A stretch of 64,000 bases of DNA from Sapria himalayana (GCA_029783825.1 JAREIK010002410.1:61065-125064); one strand, 5' to 3'; positions 26,930 through 40,130 are shown, counted from the stretch's first letter. The notes: generated by a model from the letters alone, not told the origin. Made by a program: numbers and translations.

Positions 26930-28745
26930 ATATGTAAAAGTATAAAAATAGTATACATAACTATATATAAGTATAACAACATATATTTAATATATATATA
27001 TAAATATATAATATAAAACTATATATAAATGTATTTAACAATATGTATATCAAAATATAACTATATATAAATGTATATATCTACATTAATACCTATACAT
27101 AACGATATGTCTAAATATATATAATTACATCAAAAAATATATTTAATTACATCTACAACATGTATAACTACATTTATAACTATATGTATAACTATGTATG
27201 CAATTACACATGTAACTATAATTATAATTAAAACTTATAACAATATATATATAACTATATGTTTAACTATATATCTATAACTATTTATAAATATTTGTAT
27301 ATCTATATAAAACTCTTTATAACTATATTTAATTATATTAGTAACTATGTAAACTATTTTTATAACTATATTTAACTATATATAACTATTTTTTAACTAT
27401 ATAATAATTTATAACTATATGTATAATTCTATATAACTATATTTCTAAAAAAATATACTTTATATATAATAATATATAACTATATATAATTGTAATTTAC
27501 TATATGTATAACTATAAAAACATTATATATAACTATATCTTTCTACATACATATTTATAACTATATGTATAATTAAATATAATTATATATAAATCTATTT
27601 ATACTTAAATATAGTATAGGTGTCAAGGTGTAGCCTGTAAAAGTTAAAGAAGATAGGAGATGAATAAAGAGCAAAAAGATGGAAGAAGGCAGAGCACTCC
27701 AAACAACATGAACATCAATGGATCGGTTCCAGAAGTATCAAGCCAATAGCTAATTTGGTTTGTACAGGGAAGGGTTGATAAAGGGTTCAGTTACGTGTAT
27801 GATACATTTGATCTTGTGCAGTGAAAAAAACGTGCAGGTGAAGGGCCAATCTGGATAAAATTAGCAGCAATCAATAATAAACACTTGGGAAGACAGCCCC
27901 TAAAAATTCTCAAAGACCTTGCTGAAGGCACGATATGACTCAAGACTCGAGCTAGTTGGAAAATGCTGTAGGGAGAGTCAAAGATGTAGATTTAAAAGAT
28001 ACAAGACACTAGAGAAGCACAGAACCATAAAAAGAAGCAATATAAAGTTTATTATAATCATTGAAAGATTGTGAAAGCAAGACAATGGATTAGCTACCAT
28101 CATAGAGTTAGCCATTAACATTCAAAATGAATACTTCCATGCACAAAAAGGCAAAGATAAGAGACATAGAATAACATAATCATAGCACAAATAAGATTAT
28201 ATTTTATTAGATTGGTGAAAAGTGATTTATCTTTATTTGAAGAATGGGTGTAAAAGGGTTAAGGGTTAAGGGTAGATGATAGTTTGTATTAACGGTATTC
28301 CTCCGCTAAAAGAGAGGGTTATTATTAATAAAATAAAACTTAAAAAAAAAATAAATATACTATAGGTATAAGAACATATAACTATAAATAATTGCCTATT
28401 ACTATATGTATAACTATAAAAACTTTATACATACCTATATTAAAATATATAATTAACAATATATATTTAATATACATTGTTATATATTAGTATATAAAAA
28501 TTTATTTAACTATATCTATACCTATGCATAACTATATGTATAAATAAATAAAAATATATGAAAAAATATATATTCCTACATGTTTAAATATAAGTATAAC
28601 TAGATGTCTAACTATATGTATAATCACATTTGACTATATTTATAATTACATGTATAACAACATATAAAATTATGTTTAACTATATGTGTATAACTATTTA
28701 TACATATTTGTATAACTATATAAAACTCTAAATAATTAAAAATAA
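26930..28745 (+). repeat. Sat-A satellite, forward, interrupted by a retroposon
   Basis: Collinear with 4677-5900, including 'acacatgtaactataattat' at 27210 and 4680 and the downstream 'ggtataagaacatataac' at 28365 and 5099. It is interrupted at 27622-28351 by a poly(A)-ended insertion. Confidence 0.85.
27622..28351 (+). mobile_element. Poly(A)-tailed retroposon insertion, about 730 bp
   Basis: Non-satellite sequence with distinctly higher GC, inserted within Sat-A. It ends in an A-rich tail (...aaaataaaacttaaaaaaaaaa) and is bracketed by a 16-bp direct repeat TAAATATASTATAGGT (S = G in the left copy at 27606-27621, C in the right copy at 28352-28367). The paralogous satellite holds the unoccupied site TAAATATACTAGAGGT at 5086-5101. 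A target-site duplication of this length plus a poly(A) tail fits target-primed integration by LINE machinery. The body has no recognisable protein, so it may be a 5'-truncated LINE, a SINE-like element or a retrocopied transcript. A telomere-like (AAGGGTT)3 run is at about 28254-28275. Confidence 0.75.
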
Positions 28746-28787
28746 CTATATTAAGCATAATTTGATATCCTCACAATTTTTTAGTAG

Positions 28788-29239
28788 CTCGTGCCGGCTT
28801 GGCCCGGCACGAGGCACGACACGATTCGGTCGTGCCTGGGCAGGCCTAGCATAAAAATTTCCCATGCCCGGGCTGGTGTCGTGCCCGACAAATGGTACAG
28901 CCGTGCCGTGCCTGGCCCGGCACGGTACCATACCGAAGTCAATTTTTTTACAAATTAGGGTTACGGGAGTGCCGAAACACTAATTTTTTTTTAAAATTAG
29001 TAGTTCGGCGTGACGGCGCACGCCGAAAGCCTAATTTTTTTTAATTTAGAATTCAGCCCGACCGGGGCTAACCCGGCGAATCGTGCCGTGGGCCCGTGCC
29101 GGGCTGAACCCCCACAAAACCATGACGAGCTAGGCACGACATGATTACTATACCGTGCCGTGCCTAGCCCGGCCCAAAAGCATGGCCGAGCCTAAAAAAA
29201 AGGGCCAGGCCTGCCCGGCACGTCCCGTCTGACACATCT
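28788..29239 (-). mobile_element. GC-rich fragment, probably a hAT-type terminal region
   Basis: Abrupt island of GC-rich sequence made of GCCCGGCACG / CGTGCCGTGCC repeats in both orientations. The right edge, read in reverse, is TAGATGTGTCAGACGGG. This resembles the TAGRGGTGTCAA terminus plus GGGCC-rich subterminal sequence common in plant hAT elements (from memory). No matching left terminus is visible at about 28788, so it is probably truncated. A 61-codon Arg/Pro/Ala-rich minus-strand frame (28746-28931) is a by-product of the repeats. Confidence 0.45.
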
Positions 29240-29833
29240 ATAATTAATGTTTATAATATATATTTTATTGAACACATGGGGAATAATGTTAAAAAATATC
29301 GATTAATATCCAAGCTCATTTAAATTAATTGAAAAAATATATTTTATTTATAATATATATTAATAAATCTATAATATATCTCATTTAAATTTATAATATA
29401 TATTTATAATATTGAATTTTCCATTGAAATTATATAGTAGATATTTGTGTTTGTATAATAACATGTAAAGTGAAGAAGTTATATGTATATATATATATAT
29501 ATATATCAGTCTATCTATCAAACATAGATAAATATAATAGATACACATACTTTTCTATCTCTTAACATTCCTATACATTTAATTTTGTACTAAATTCAAA
29601 ATTAAACACCTAGATAGTTCTATATTTGTGGCAATGTATAAAAAGGTTATTAATAGATTTTTGAATATGAGATAGACATATCTATACTATGACTTATTAA
29701 TTAAAATCTATATTTGTGGCAATATGTTTTTATAATTCAATTAAATCTACAGATAGATTGATACACAATAACTATATATCCCTTTTTCTTTATAAAACGA
29801 ACTTAATGTCAATTTGGGTCTATGTAAATTATA
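29240..29833. other. AT-rich flank, paralogous to 63300-63920
   Basis: 'ttattgaacacatg' through 'attaatatccaagctca' at 29265-29320 recurs at 63312-63366. 'ttttccattgaaattatatagtagatatttg' at about 29415 recurs at about 63862. No gene is seen. Confidence 0.7.
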
Positions 29834-30908
29834 TTTATCTATTAATCTATCTATGAATCTATCTATTTAATAATCTATCTATTTATCTATCTATTTATCT
29901 TTCTATCTATGTATCTATGTATCTATCTATCTTTCTATCTATCTATTTTTCAATCTATCTGTCTAGATTTCTATATATCTATATATTTATCTATTTATCT
30001 ATCTATCAATCAATCAATCTAACTATTTAATTATCTATCTTTCTGCCTTTAAATATGACTATCTATAAGTCTTTCTATCTACATATCTATCTGTCTATAT
30101 ATCTATATATTTATTTGTCTATCTATGTATATACTATCTATCTATTTGCCTTTCTATCTATCCAACTATCTATCTATATATTAATCAATCAATATATCTA
30201 TCTATCTATTTATTAATCAATCTATCTATCTAACTATATATCTATTAAACTATCTATTATTCTATGCATCAATGTGTCTATTAATCAGTATATCAATCTA
30301 TTTATCGATCAATCAATTAATATATCTATCAATCAATATATCTCTCTATCAATTTATTTCTCTAACTAGTTGTGCATCAATATAACTACCTAACTAACTA
30401 ACTATCTATCTATCTATCTATCTATCAGTCTATCTATCTATCTATTTATCTCTCAAATAGTTTATTGATCTTTCTATCATTCTTTTGAAATAATTATCAA
30501 TCTTTCTATATATTGATCTGTCTATTCTCTATCTATCTATCTATAAATCTTTCTATCTATCAGCCTATCTATCTATCTATTTAACTATATGTAAATCTAT
30601 TTGTCTATATATTTGTCTATCAATCTATCTATATATCTATTTGTTTATCTATTTGTAAATCTATATATATATATATATCAATCCATCCATCCATCTATGT
30701 AACTATCTATATTTCTGTATATCTATCTATCTATTAATCTTTCTATCAATCAATCAATTAATCAATCAATCTATCTATCTATATATCTATCTGTCTATTT
30801 ATTAATCTACCTTTTTGTCTATTTTTTGTCAATATATATATATATATATATATATATATCTATCTATATACATATACATATACACATATATATATATACA
30901 TACATACA

Positions 30909-30944
<36 letters not shown>

Positions 30945-33900
30945 TATATATCTTTCTATCTAATAATCTATTTATGTATCTATCCATATATTTGTCTATC
31001 TATCTTACTATCTAACTATCTAACTATCTATCAATTTATTTGTCTATATATTTAACTATCTATCTATCTTTATATCTATGTCCATCAAAATGTTTATAAA
31101 TCTATCTATAAATATATTATCAATCTATCTAATGATCTATCTATCAATCTGACTATCAATTTGTTTATCATTCTATTTATCATTCTATCTATCAATTAGT
31201 CTATATATTTATCTATATATTTATCTATATATCTGTCAATCTATTTGTCTATCTATATGTATATCAATCTGTCTAATAATCTATATATTCATCTATCTAT
31301 ATATCTAATAATCTGTCTAATAATCGATTTGTCTATCTTCCTATCTCTCTATCTATATATCTATCTATCTATCTATCAATCTTTCTATCTATAAATCTAT
31401 CTTTCAATCAGTCTATCAAACTATCTATCTATCAATATATTTTACTATCTACCTATCTATTGGTTGGCTTGTCTGTCTATCTATCTATTTGTCAATTTGT
31501 TTGTTTGTTTGTCAATCTATATGTATGTCTGTCTGAAAATCTATTTGCCTATCTATCTACATGTCTATCTAAGTACCTTTAGGTCTGCTTGTCTTCCAGC
31601 CTTACTGACTAATTTTCTATATGTCTATCTATTTGTCTACATATCTATTTGTCTATCTATCTATCTACTTGTTAATTTATCTATCTATATACCTCTTAAT
31701 TTATCTGTCTATCTATCTATCTATCTATATTTATATCTGTCTATCTATCTATCTATTTGTCTATCTATATATCTATCTGTAAATATATTTATCTGAATGA
31801 TCTATCTGTCAATCAATCAATCAATCTATCTACATATCTATCTATCTATTAATTTGTCTATCGATCTTTATATCTATCTATTTGTATATCCATATATTTA
31901 TCTATCTATTTATCTATCAATCTGTATCTCTATCTATCTATTTATCTATTTGTCAATCAATATATCTATCTACTTGTCTATCAATCTGCCTACCTACCTA
32001 TCTATCTATCTATATGTATATCTATCTATTTGTCTATTTATCTATCTATATATCTGTCGAACTATTTGTCTATCTGTCTCTCTATCTATCTGACTATCTA
32101 TATATATGTCTATCCATCTGTATTTTATTTATATATAGATCTATCTATCTATTTATTTGTCTATCTATCAATCTATCTTTGTGTCTACCTATCTATCTAT
32201 CTACCAATCTATCTAACTATCTTTCAATCTACATATCTATCTTATAATCTATGTATCTATACAATAATATCTCTATTTGTCTATCTATCTATCTTTTGTC
32301 TATCTATCAATGTATCTATTTGCCAATTTTTCTATCTATCTATCTATCTATCTATCTATTTATCTATTTATCTGTCTGTCTATCTATCTGATTATCTATC
32401 TTTCAATGTATCTATCAAATTATTTTTCTATCAATCTATCTTTCTAGTTGTCTATATATTTGTTCTATCTATCTGTCTATCTATCTTTATATCTATATAT
32501 CTGTATATCTATCTATCTATCTATCTATTAATCTTTATAACTATCTATCTATCTGTATGTCTGTCTGTCTATATATATATATATATCTATCTATCTATCT
32601 ATCTATCTATTTATCTATTTATTTGTCTGTATGTCTATCATTCTATCATTTTTTATATCTATCTATCTATCGATCTTATGTTTATCCATCTATTTATATA
32701 ACTATCAATCAATCAATATATTATTATGTATGTCTGTCTATCTGTCAATCTTTCTTTTTATGCATCTGTTTATCTATCTTTCTATGAATCTCTCTAAATA
32801 TATGCCTATCTATTTATCTTTCTTTAAATCTATTAATCTATCTATCTATCCATCTATCTCTCTATCTATTGATTTGTCTATCTATCTATTTGTTTATCAA
32901 TCTATAAAATGTATATATATTTATTTATTTTTCTATCTTTCTATCTATCTATATGTCACTCTATCTATTTTTAATCAATCTATTTATATATATATGTCTA
33001 TCTATTTGTTTATCTATTTATCTATCTATCTATCAATCTATTTGTCTATATATCTGTCAATCTCTCGATATAACTTTCAATCTATATGTCTATCTATCTA
33101 TCTATCTCTATGTATGTCTATCTATCTATTTGTCTATATATCTATATATGAATTTTGATATAAATCTGTATATCAATCTGTCAATTAATTTGTTGATCAA
33201 TCTGTAAATCAATCTATTTATCATACTATTTACCAAATTATCTGTCTGTCTGTCTATCTATCTATATATCTGTCTATATATATATATATACACCTATCTA
33301 TCTATTTATTTATTTATCTGTCTGTCTATTATTCTATCTATTTTTATATCTATCTATCTATATATCAATCTTATGTTTATCTATCTATTTATTTAACTAT
33401 CAATCAATCATTCAATATATTATTATGTATGTCTGTCTATCTGTTTATCTTTTTTTTAAGCATCTGTTTATCTATCTTTCTATGTATCTCTCTAACTATA
33501 TCCCTATCTATTTATCTTTCTGTATTTGTGTTAATCTATCTATCTTTCTATCTGTCCATCTATCTCTCTATCTATCGATTTGTCTATCTATCTATCTATC
33601 TGTCTATCAGTCTATAAAAAGTATATATATTTATTTATTTTTCTATCTTTCTATCTATCTATATGTCACTCTATTTATTTTCAATCAATCTATTTATATA
33701 TATGTCTATCTATTTGTTTATCTATTTATATATCTATCTATCTATCAATCTATTTGTCTATATATCTGTCAATCTCTCGATATAACTTTCAATCTATATG
33801 TCTATTTATCTATCTCTCTCTATCTATCTTTATGTATGTCTATCTATCTATTTGTCTATATATCTATATATGAATTTTGATATAAATCTGTATATCAATC

Positions 33901-34012
33901 TGTCAATTAATTTGTTGATCAATTTATAAATCAATCTGTTTATCAAACTCTTTACCAAATTATCTATCTATCTGTCTATCTATTTCTCTATCGAATTGTC
34001 TATTTATCTCTA

Positions 34013-34077
<65 letters not shown>

Positions 34078-35027
34078 ATCTATCTGTATATCTATTTGTG
34101 TATCTCACTATCTATCTGTCTATTTATCTATCTATCTGTCTATTTATCTATCTATATAGTTGTCTATCAATTTTTGTATGAATCTATCTGCCTATCTATC
34201 TATCTATTTATTTATCTATCTATCTGTGTATCTATCTGTCTATGTATTTATCTTTTTTCTATATATCTATTTATCTCTCTATATATCTATTTTTATATCA
34301 ATCAATCTATCTATTTATATAAATTTTTATCTATCTGTCTATATATTTATCTATTATTCTGTCTATCAATCTATCTATATATGTGTCTATCAATCAATCA
34401 ATATATATGTCTATTTATCTATCGGTCTATCGAACTCTCTATCGATCTATTTATCTATCCATCTATTTATATGCCTACCTATTTGTCGATATATTTATTT
34501 TTTATCTATCTATATATTTGTATATCTATCTTTCTTTCTTTCAATCTATCTATTTATCTATCTAAATATCTATGAAACTGTCAATCTATTTGTCTCTCAA
34601 TCTCTTTATCAATCTGTCTATTAATTTGTCTATAAAAATATCTATGAATGAGTTAATAATTCAATCTTTATATATCTCTATCTATCTGTATTCTATACGT
34701 CTATCTATTTATCTATATATCTATCTATATGTCTATCCATCTATCTATCTATCTATTTAATTATATAAATAAATGACTAACTAACTGACAATCTATTTGT
34801 CTATCTATATATCTATTTGTCTACATTTTTAACAATCGGTCAACCTGATTGTCTATCTGTCTATCTCTTTTATGTATGTCTACTTGATTTACTATCTGCC
34901 TACCTCATTGTCTGACTATCTGTCTATCTATTTGTTTGTATGAATGCATATCTATCTGTCACTTTATATATTTATCTATCCATCAATCTATCTATTTGTT
35001 TCTCTAAATATCTATCTATTTGTCTAT

Positions 35028-35105
<78 letters not shown>

Positions 35106-35614
35106 ATCTATCAATCTATTTATCTATCTATTTTTTTATCTATCCACCTATCTATCTATTAATATGTGTGTCTATCTAAATAACTATTTAATTACCTACC
35201 TATCTATCTGTGTGTCTATCTATTTGTCTATCTCTTTATCTATATATCTATCTATCTATCTATCTGTCTATCTATCTATCTATTTATCTATCTATTTTTA
35301 TATATCTGTTTATTATTCTATTTATCTATCATTCTATATACCTATCTGTCTATCTATTTATATATTTGTCAATATAACTATCATTATATTTATCTATCTG
35401 TCTATCAATCTTTCAATCTATCTGTCTATCTATCTAGCTATCTATCTATTTTTTGTTCTATATATCAATCCATCTATCTATCTATCTATTTATTTATATA
35501 TCCATCTATTTGTCTATATATCTATCTATATATTTCTCTATATAACTATCTATTTGTCTGTATATATATCTGTATATGTATCTTTGTATTTATGTGTTTA
35601 TCTATGTGTATATT

Positions 35615-35645
<31 letters not shown>

Positions 35646-36802
35646 GTATTTGTCTATCTATCTACATATTTATCAAATAGCACATCTATCTGTCAATCTA
35701 TGTGTCTATATATCTATATATCAAGGTATCTATCTTTCTAACTGTATATTTTTCTTTTTATCCATCTTTAATCAATCTATCAACCTATCAATCTATCTTT
35801 CAATCTATATACCAATCAATCAATCAATCTATCTGTCTATATATTTATCATTCTATCTATAAATCCATTGATTTATTTATCAAACTATTGATTTATCTTT
35901 CCATCAATCTATCTATGAATCTATCTATATAACTCTCTATTTAACTATCAATTTTTTTGTATATATATATATATATATATATATATTTCTATCTATATGT
36001 CTATCTATATGTTTATCTATATATCTTCTTTCTATCTGTCTATCTATCTATCTATCTATATGATTATATTTCTACTATTTATTTGTTTATCTATCTATCT
36101 ATTCATCTCTTTTTCTATCTATCTATGCATCTTTCTATCTATCTATATTTCTATCCATCTATTTGTCTAACTATCTCACTCTTAATATATATATCAATCT
36201 GTCAATAAATCTATCTATCAATATGTCTTTCAATATCTCTATCTACCTCTCTATCTATCTTTATATCTATATGTCTATCAATCTATCTATATATGTATAT
36301 ATATATATATATATATCTGTTAGTCTATCTATCTCTTTATCTATATATCTATCTATCTATCTATCTATCGATAAATTTATCTATCTATCTTTTTGCCATT
36401 CTATCTGTCTATCTTTGTATTGATCTATCTATTTATCTATCTTTATATTTGTATATCTATTTTTCTATTTGTCTATCTTTCTATCTATATTTTTGTTTAT
36501 CAATCTATCTATCTATTGATATATATTTATGCCTATCTATGTATCTATCTATCTGTTTGTCTGTCTATCTCTCTATATATCTTTCTATCTATCTACCTCT
36601 CTATCTATATATATTAATATCTATCTTTTTATCTATCTATCTGTCTAACTATCTATCTTTCTATCAATCTAATGATTAGTGTATCAATCTATCTTTCTAT
36701 CTATCTATTTGTCGATCTATGTGTCTATATATCGGTCTATCTATCTATCTATCTATCTATTTCATTGTCGATTTATTTGTAATTCTATCTGTCTATCTAT
36801 TT

Positions 36803-36833
<31 letters not shown>

Positions 36834-37545
36834 ATCAATAAATAAATCAATCTATTTATCTATCTTCCTATCTATTTGTCTATCTATCTATTTATCAATC
36901 AAACAATCAATCTATCTATTTATCAATAAATATATCAATCTATCTTTCAAACTATCTATGTATCTGTCTATCTATCTATTTTTCTATATATCTATCTATT
37001 TATATGTCTATGTTTCTATGTGTCAGTCAGTAATTCTATCGTTCTGTCTATCTATATGTATGTCTATCTATATGACTGTCTATCTATTAGTTAGTCTATC
37101 TGTGATTTTGTTAGTCAGTCAGTTAGTCAATCTATCTTTCTATCTATTTGTCCATCTATCGACCTACATGACTATCTACCCGCATGAATAAAAGATTTTT
37201 TGTCTCTATTTGTGTCTTTTTTATCTATCTATTTAACTACCTCCTATTTTGTCTATCTGCCTAACTATCTGACTATCTATCTATTTGTTTATATGTATAT
37301 GTGTCTATCTGTCTTTTTTATCTATTTGTCTATCTATTTATCAATATAAAAATATTTCAATTTGTTTATCTATCTATCTAGCAAAATTTCTTTTTATCTA
37401 TCGATCTCTATCTATCTGTCTGTTTATTTGCATGTTTATCTATCTTTCTTTCTAACTATCTATCTGTCAAATTATCTGTTAATTTATTTGTCTGCCTATT
37501 TGTCTATCTATCTTTTTATCTGATTGTCTATCTATATAAAAATGT
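29834..37545 (+). repeat. Tetranucleotide array 3 (CTAT orientation), about 7.7 kb
   Basis: Degenerate CTAT array, with embedded AT tracts at about 30834-30859 and 35029-35103, an (ACAT)n tract at about 30897-30937, and a TC tract at about 34046-34074. Unlike arrays 1, 2, 4 and 5 it has no CACTA terminus at either edge. It grades rightward into Sat-A. All frames here are Leu-Ser-Ile-Tyr repeats. Confidence 0.95.
32520..33960 (+). repeat. Tandem duplication of about 700-720 bp inside array 3
   Basis: Two consecutive copies: 'ttattatgta' at 32721 and 33420 (offset 699), 'tctctcgata' at 33061 and 33773 (offset 712), and 'aattttgata' at 33151 and 33873 (offset 722). The drift in offset reflects small indels. 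Confidence 0.85.
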
Positions 37546-38520
37546 ATTTTGCTATATCTATGCCTATACATAACTATATGTATAAATATATAAAAATATA
37601 TGAAAAAATATACATACCTACATGTATAAATTTACGCTTAACTATATGTGTACCTATATGTATAACCACATGTAATTATATTTATAATTATATGTATAAC
37701 AACATACAACATTATGTCTAACTATATGTGTATAACTAAATATAAATATTTGTATTACTATATAAAACATAATATAATTAAATATAACTATATTTGTAAC
37801 TATCTATACATATACATATACATATATTTAAATCTATATATTTGTTTATAACTTTGTATACATTTATGTATAACTACATATAATTACTTGTATGAATATA
37901 TATTATATATATATATATAATTATATTTTTAACTATATATAACTATTTATAACTGCATATACTATATGTATAATAACATATAACTATAAATAATTGTATC
38001 TTACTATTTTATAACAATAAAATCTTTATACATAATTATATTTAAATATATAATTAACAACATATATTTAATATACATTTTTATATATTATTACATACAA
38101 ATGTATTTTACTATATATATGCCTATACATAAAATTAAAAGAAAAAATCTATACACCTACATGTATAATTATAAGTATAACTATATATGTAACTATATGT
38201 ATAACCACATGTTATTATATTTATAATTACATGTATAACAACATACACCTTAATGTTTAACATTATGTGTATAACTATATATAAATATTTGTATAACTGT
38301 ATAACACTCTAAATAATTAAATATAACTATATTTGTAACTATGTATACACAAATGTATACATATATGTAAATCTATATTTTTTTTATAACTTTGTATACA
38401 TTTATGTATAATTACTTATAATTACTTGTATGAATAATCTATATATAACTATATGTTTAACTATATATAATTATTTATAATGATATATACTATATGTATA
38501 ATAACATATAACTAAACATA
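37546..38520 (+). repeat. Sat-A satellite, forward
   Basis: Nearly two units. 'atgtataac' + 'aacatacac/aac' recurs at 37692 and 38231 (539 bp), and 'tgcctatacataa' recurs at about 37560 and 38125. Same order of motifs as 5230-5660. Confidence 0.85.
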
Positions 38521-38737
38521 TATGCCACACTATAATGGGATGTTCCAGCACAACACGACCCTTTTGATTCCTCTTTCACATTACTCATCAATAATAGTTT
38601 CAATGGTTAATGAATCACGGGAGTTGCTTTTATAGATCCTATTGCCTACTTGCTATTTATTCGTGTTTTTAATTATTTTCATCTTATTGATGTTTTTGCT
38701 AAGTGGTTGGTGTCATGGGGTGTGGTTGATTCTGAAG

Positions 38738-38818
38738 CCTCCTCCATCTGTTAATGATACTAACCCGTACAATGTGTTCAAACCTCGAGAGAAAGCCCCC
38801 CGGCTCCATACAAGATAG
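38738..38818 (+). pseudogene. EPL1: Enhancer-of-polycomb-like protein, single captured exon
   Basis: After a possible acceptor (...tgattctgaag), one frame reads KPPPSVNDTNPYNVF, then KPREKAPRLHTR, then a TAG at 38816-38818 just before gtatgt. From memory, plant enhancer-of-polycomb-like proteins (Arabidopsis At1g16690/At1g79020 family) contain PPPPVNDTNPYNVFRPREKAHRLHTRR, so about 23 of 27 residues agree. In the intact protein this lies in the conserved region of the EPC-like subunit of the NuA4-type histone acetyltransferase complex. No other EPC exon is recognised nearby: the upstream frame is intron-like and downstream lies module M. The stop where the family has Arg, together with the isolation of the exon, marks it as a dead captured fragment. 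Confidence 0.7.
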
Positions 38819-39004
38819 GTATGTGGTCTAGTAGTCTTTTATGATGCAATTAGAAGTTTTACAAGCAAATTTCATAGTCTAATTTGTACTCAGCATATAT
38901 GTAAACATAAACGGTATTTTTTATGTACATATACTACCGTAATATATGTACGAGTGAAATGCTAGTATGTGTACATATATACTATAGTATTATATATTTA
39001 TCAA

Positions 39005-39403
39005 AACATTTTTTATTTTGATTTGATTGAGTGGTTTAAATTTCTTACAGATATGATACCATATTGTTCCACATACAAAGCTTGTATAAGTGAAAAGATT
39101 TTTCATTAGACATGATGTGTGGTGACTCGGATAGCTTTGTCGCAGCAGAAAAATTTTGATAGGAGGAGTAGAGGGAGAGAAAACAATGTTAATGCACAGA
39201 TAGATTATACTTTATGCATTATTGGTAGACACATTGATGAATAAGATGTAATAAAATTTTGTTATTTTTTTGTTTTAATTATGTAAAATATTATATTAGA
39301 ATAAGTTATTAAATAATTTTTTAAATTATAAATTATCATTTATAGTTTCTATTTTTATTCAATTTAATATAAAAATATTAAATTATTTAATTAAATTTTT
39401 GTT
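39005..39403 (+). repeat. Module M, copy 1
   Basis: Begins 'tttatcaaaacatt...ttttgatttgattgagtgg' and runs through 'gatagattatactttatgca' and 'attatcatttatagtttcta'. It is a type-2 end truncated just before its subterminal repeats. Other copies start at 40920, 46135 and 47680. A possible 3' splice acceptor (ttcttacag) is followed by a frame with in-frame stops, which may be a decayed terminal exon of unknown origin. Confidence 0.75.
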
Positions 39404-39760
39404 GAAGCTGTATGACTATTAACTTTAATTTGTGGTTGTTCATGTCTATAATAACTATTTTTATATATCTGTGAATATGTTTGTGTGTCCCCAAATTTTT
39501 TTGGTAGAGTTTTAGCCTATTATAGGTATATAAAAGCCTTGGTTGGTCCTCCATGGTGATGAGAACAACAACTTAGCTTCTGAAGCTGTGAGATGAACCA
39601 AAAGAATTAATTCCATGCAAATGTAGGTTTGTTCGTAACACTCTTATTTTGTGCAGATCTGCATTATCGCAGTTCACATCTGGTCATCGTAGTAGAGATT
39701 TGTGACTGCTTGTTATCGGTTATTGGTTTGTAAATGTAGTATGGTATGCTCCATGTGCAG

Positions 39761-39850
39761 GTTTAACAATGTTCTCTATCTGTGTGGAGTACCAACGGAA
39801 AAAGAACTAGAAATGCTAACCATGCCTGAGAGACCTAAATGCGTATTTGT
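39761..39850 (+). pseudogene. SNRPF: Small nuclear ribonucleoprotein SmF, last-exon fragment
   Basis: After acceptor ...ccatgtgcag, the frame reads FNNVLYLCGVP then TEKELEMLTMPERPKC. The SmF C-terminus is CNNVLYLRGVPEDEE-like: this is the last strand of the Sm fold, carrying the Sm2 motif that helps bind U-rich snRNA. Two family residues are changed (Cys to Phe and Arg to Cys), and the acidic tail is replaced by an unrelated extension that stays open to 39938. The first three coding exons are absent upstream. Flanks match the second copy at 56840-57040 ('ttggtttgtaaatgtagtat' before, 'agattatttt' after), so both derive from one locus. Degraded, non-functional fragment. Confidence 0.8.
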
Positions 39851-39939
39851 AAGTCATAGATTATTTTCTTATGTTGTCTTTGATGGCATGTGTATTTGCA
39901 TTAAAGTACAATTGTGTGTGTCATCCAAGGCTATGTGAG

Positions 39940-40130
39940 TATTTATACGTGCATATAATACTATAGTATATACATACAAATATACTTGGTATAAATGTAC
40001 ATATATACTGAGTATATATCTAAGTAATTACCTAGTATATACATAAGTGGGTGCATATATTTATTTGTAGATATCTATATATTGTCATACATACACACCC
40101 ATTTATGCACATACACACTTTTGAATATAT
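39940..40130. repeat. Sat-B repeats (gtacatatatac family)
   Basis: Palindrome-rich 'actatagtatatac' and 'gtacatatatactgagtata' motifs. The same family lies at 38905-39000, 40740-40935, 45870-46135, 46590-47215 and 55865-56025, usually next to captured exons or module M. Confidence 0.7.

Noticed and set aside
28254..28275. Telomere-like (AAGGGTT)n
   Set aside because: Only about three units, inside the retroposon body and close to its 3' end. Too short to call an interstitial telomere.
28746..28931. 61-codon Arg/Pro/Ala-rich frame
   Set aside because: By-product of GCCCGGCACG repeats in the hAT-like fragment. Such frames are common spurious predictions in plants.
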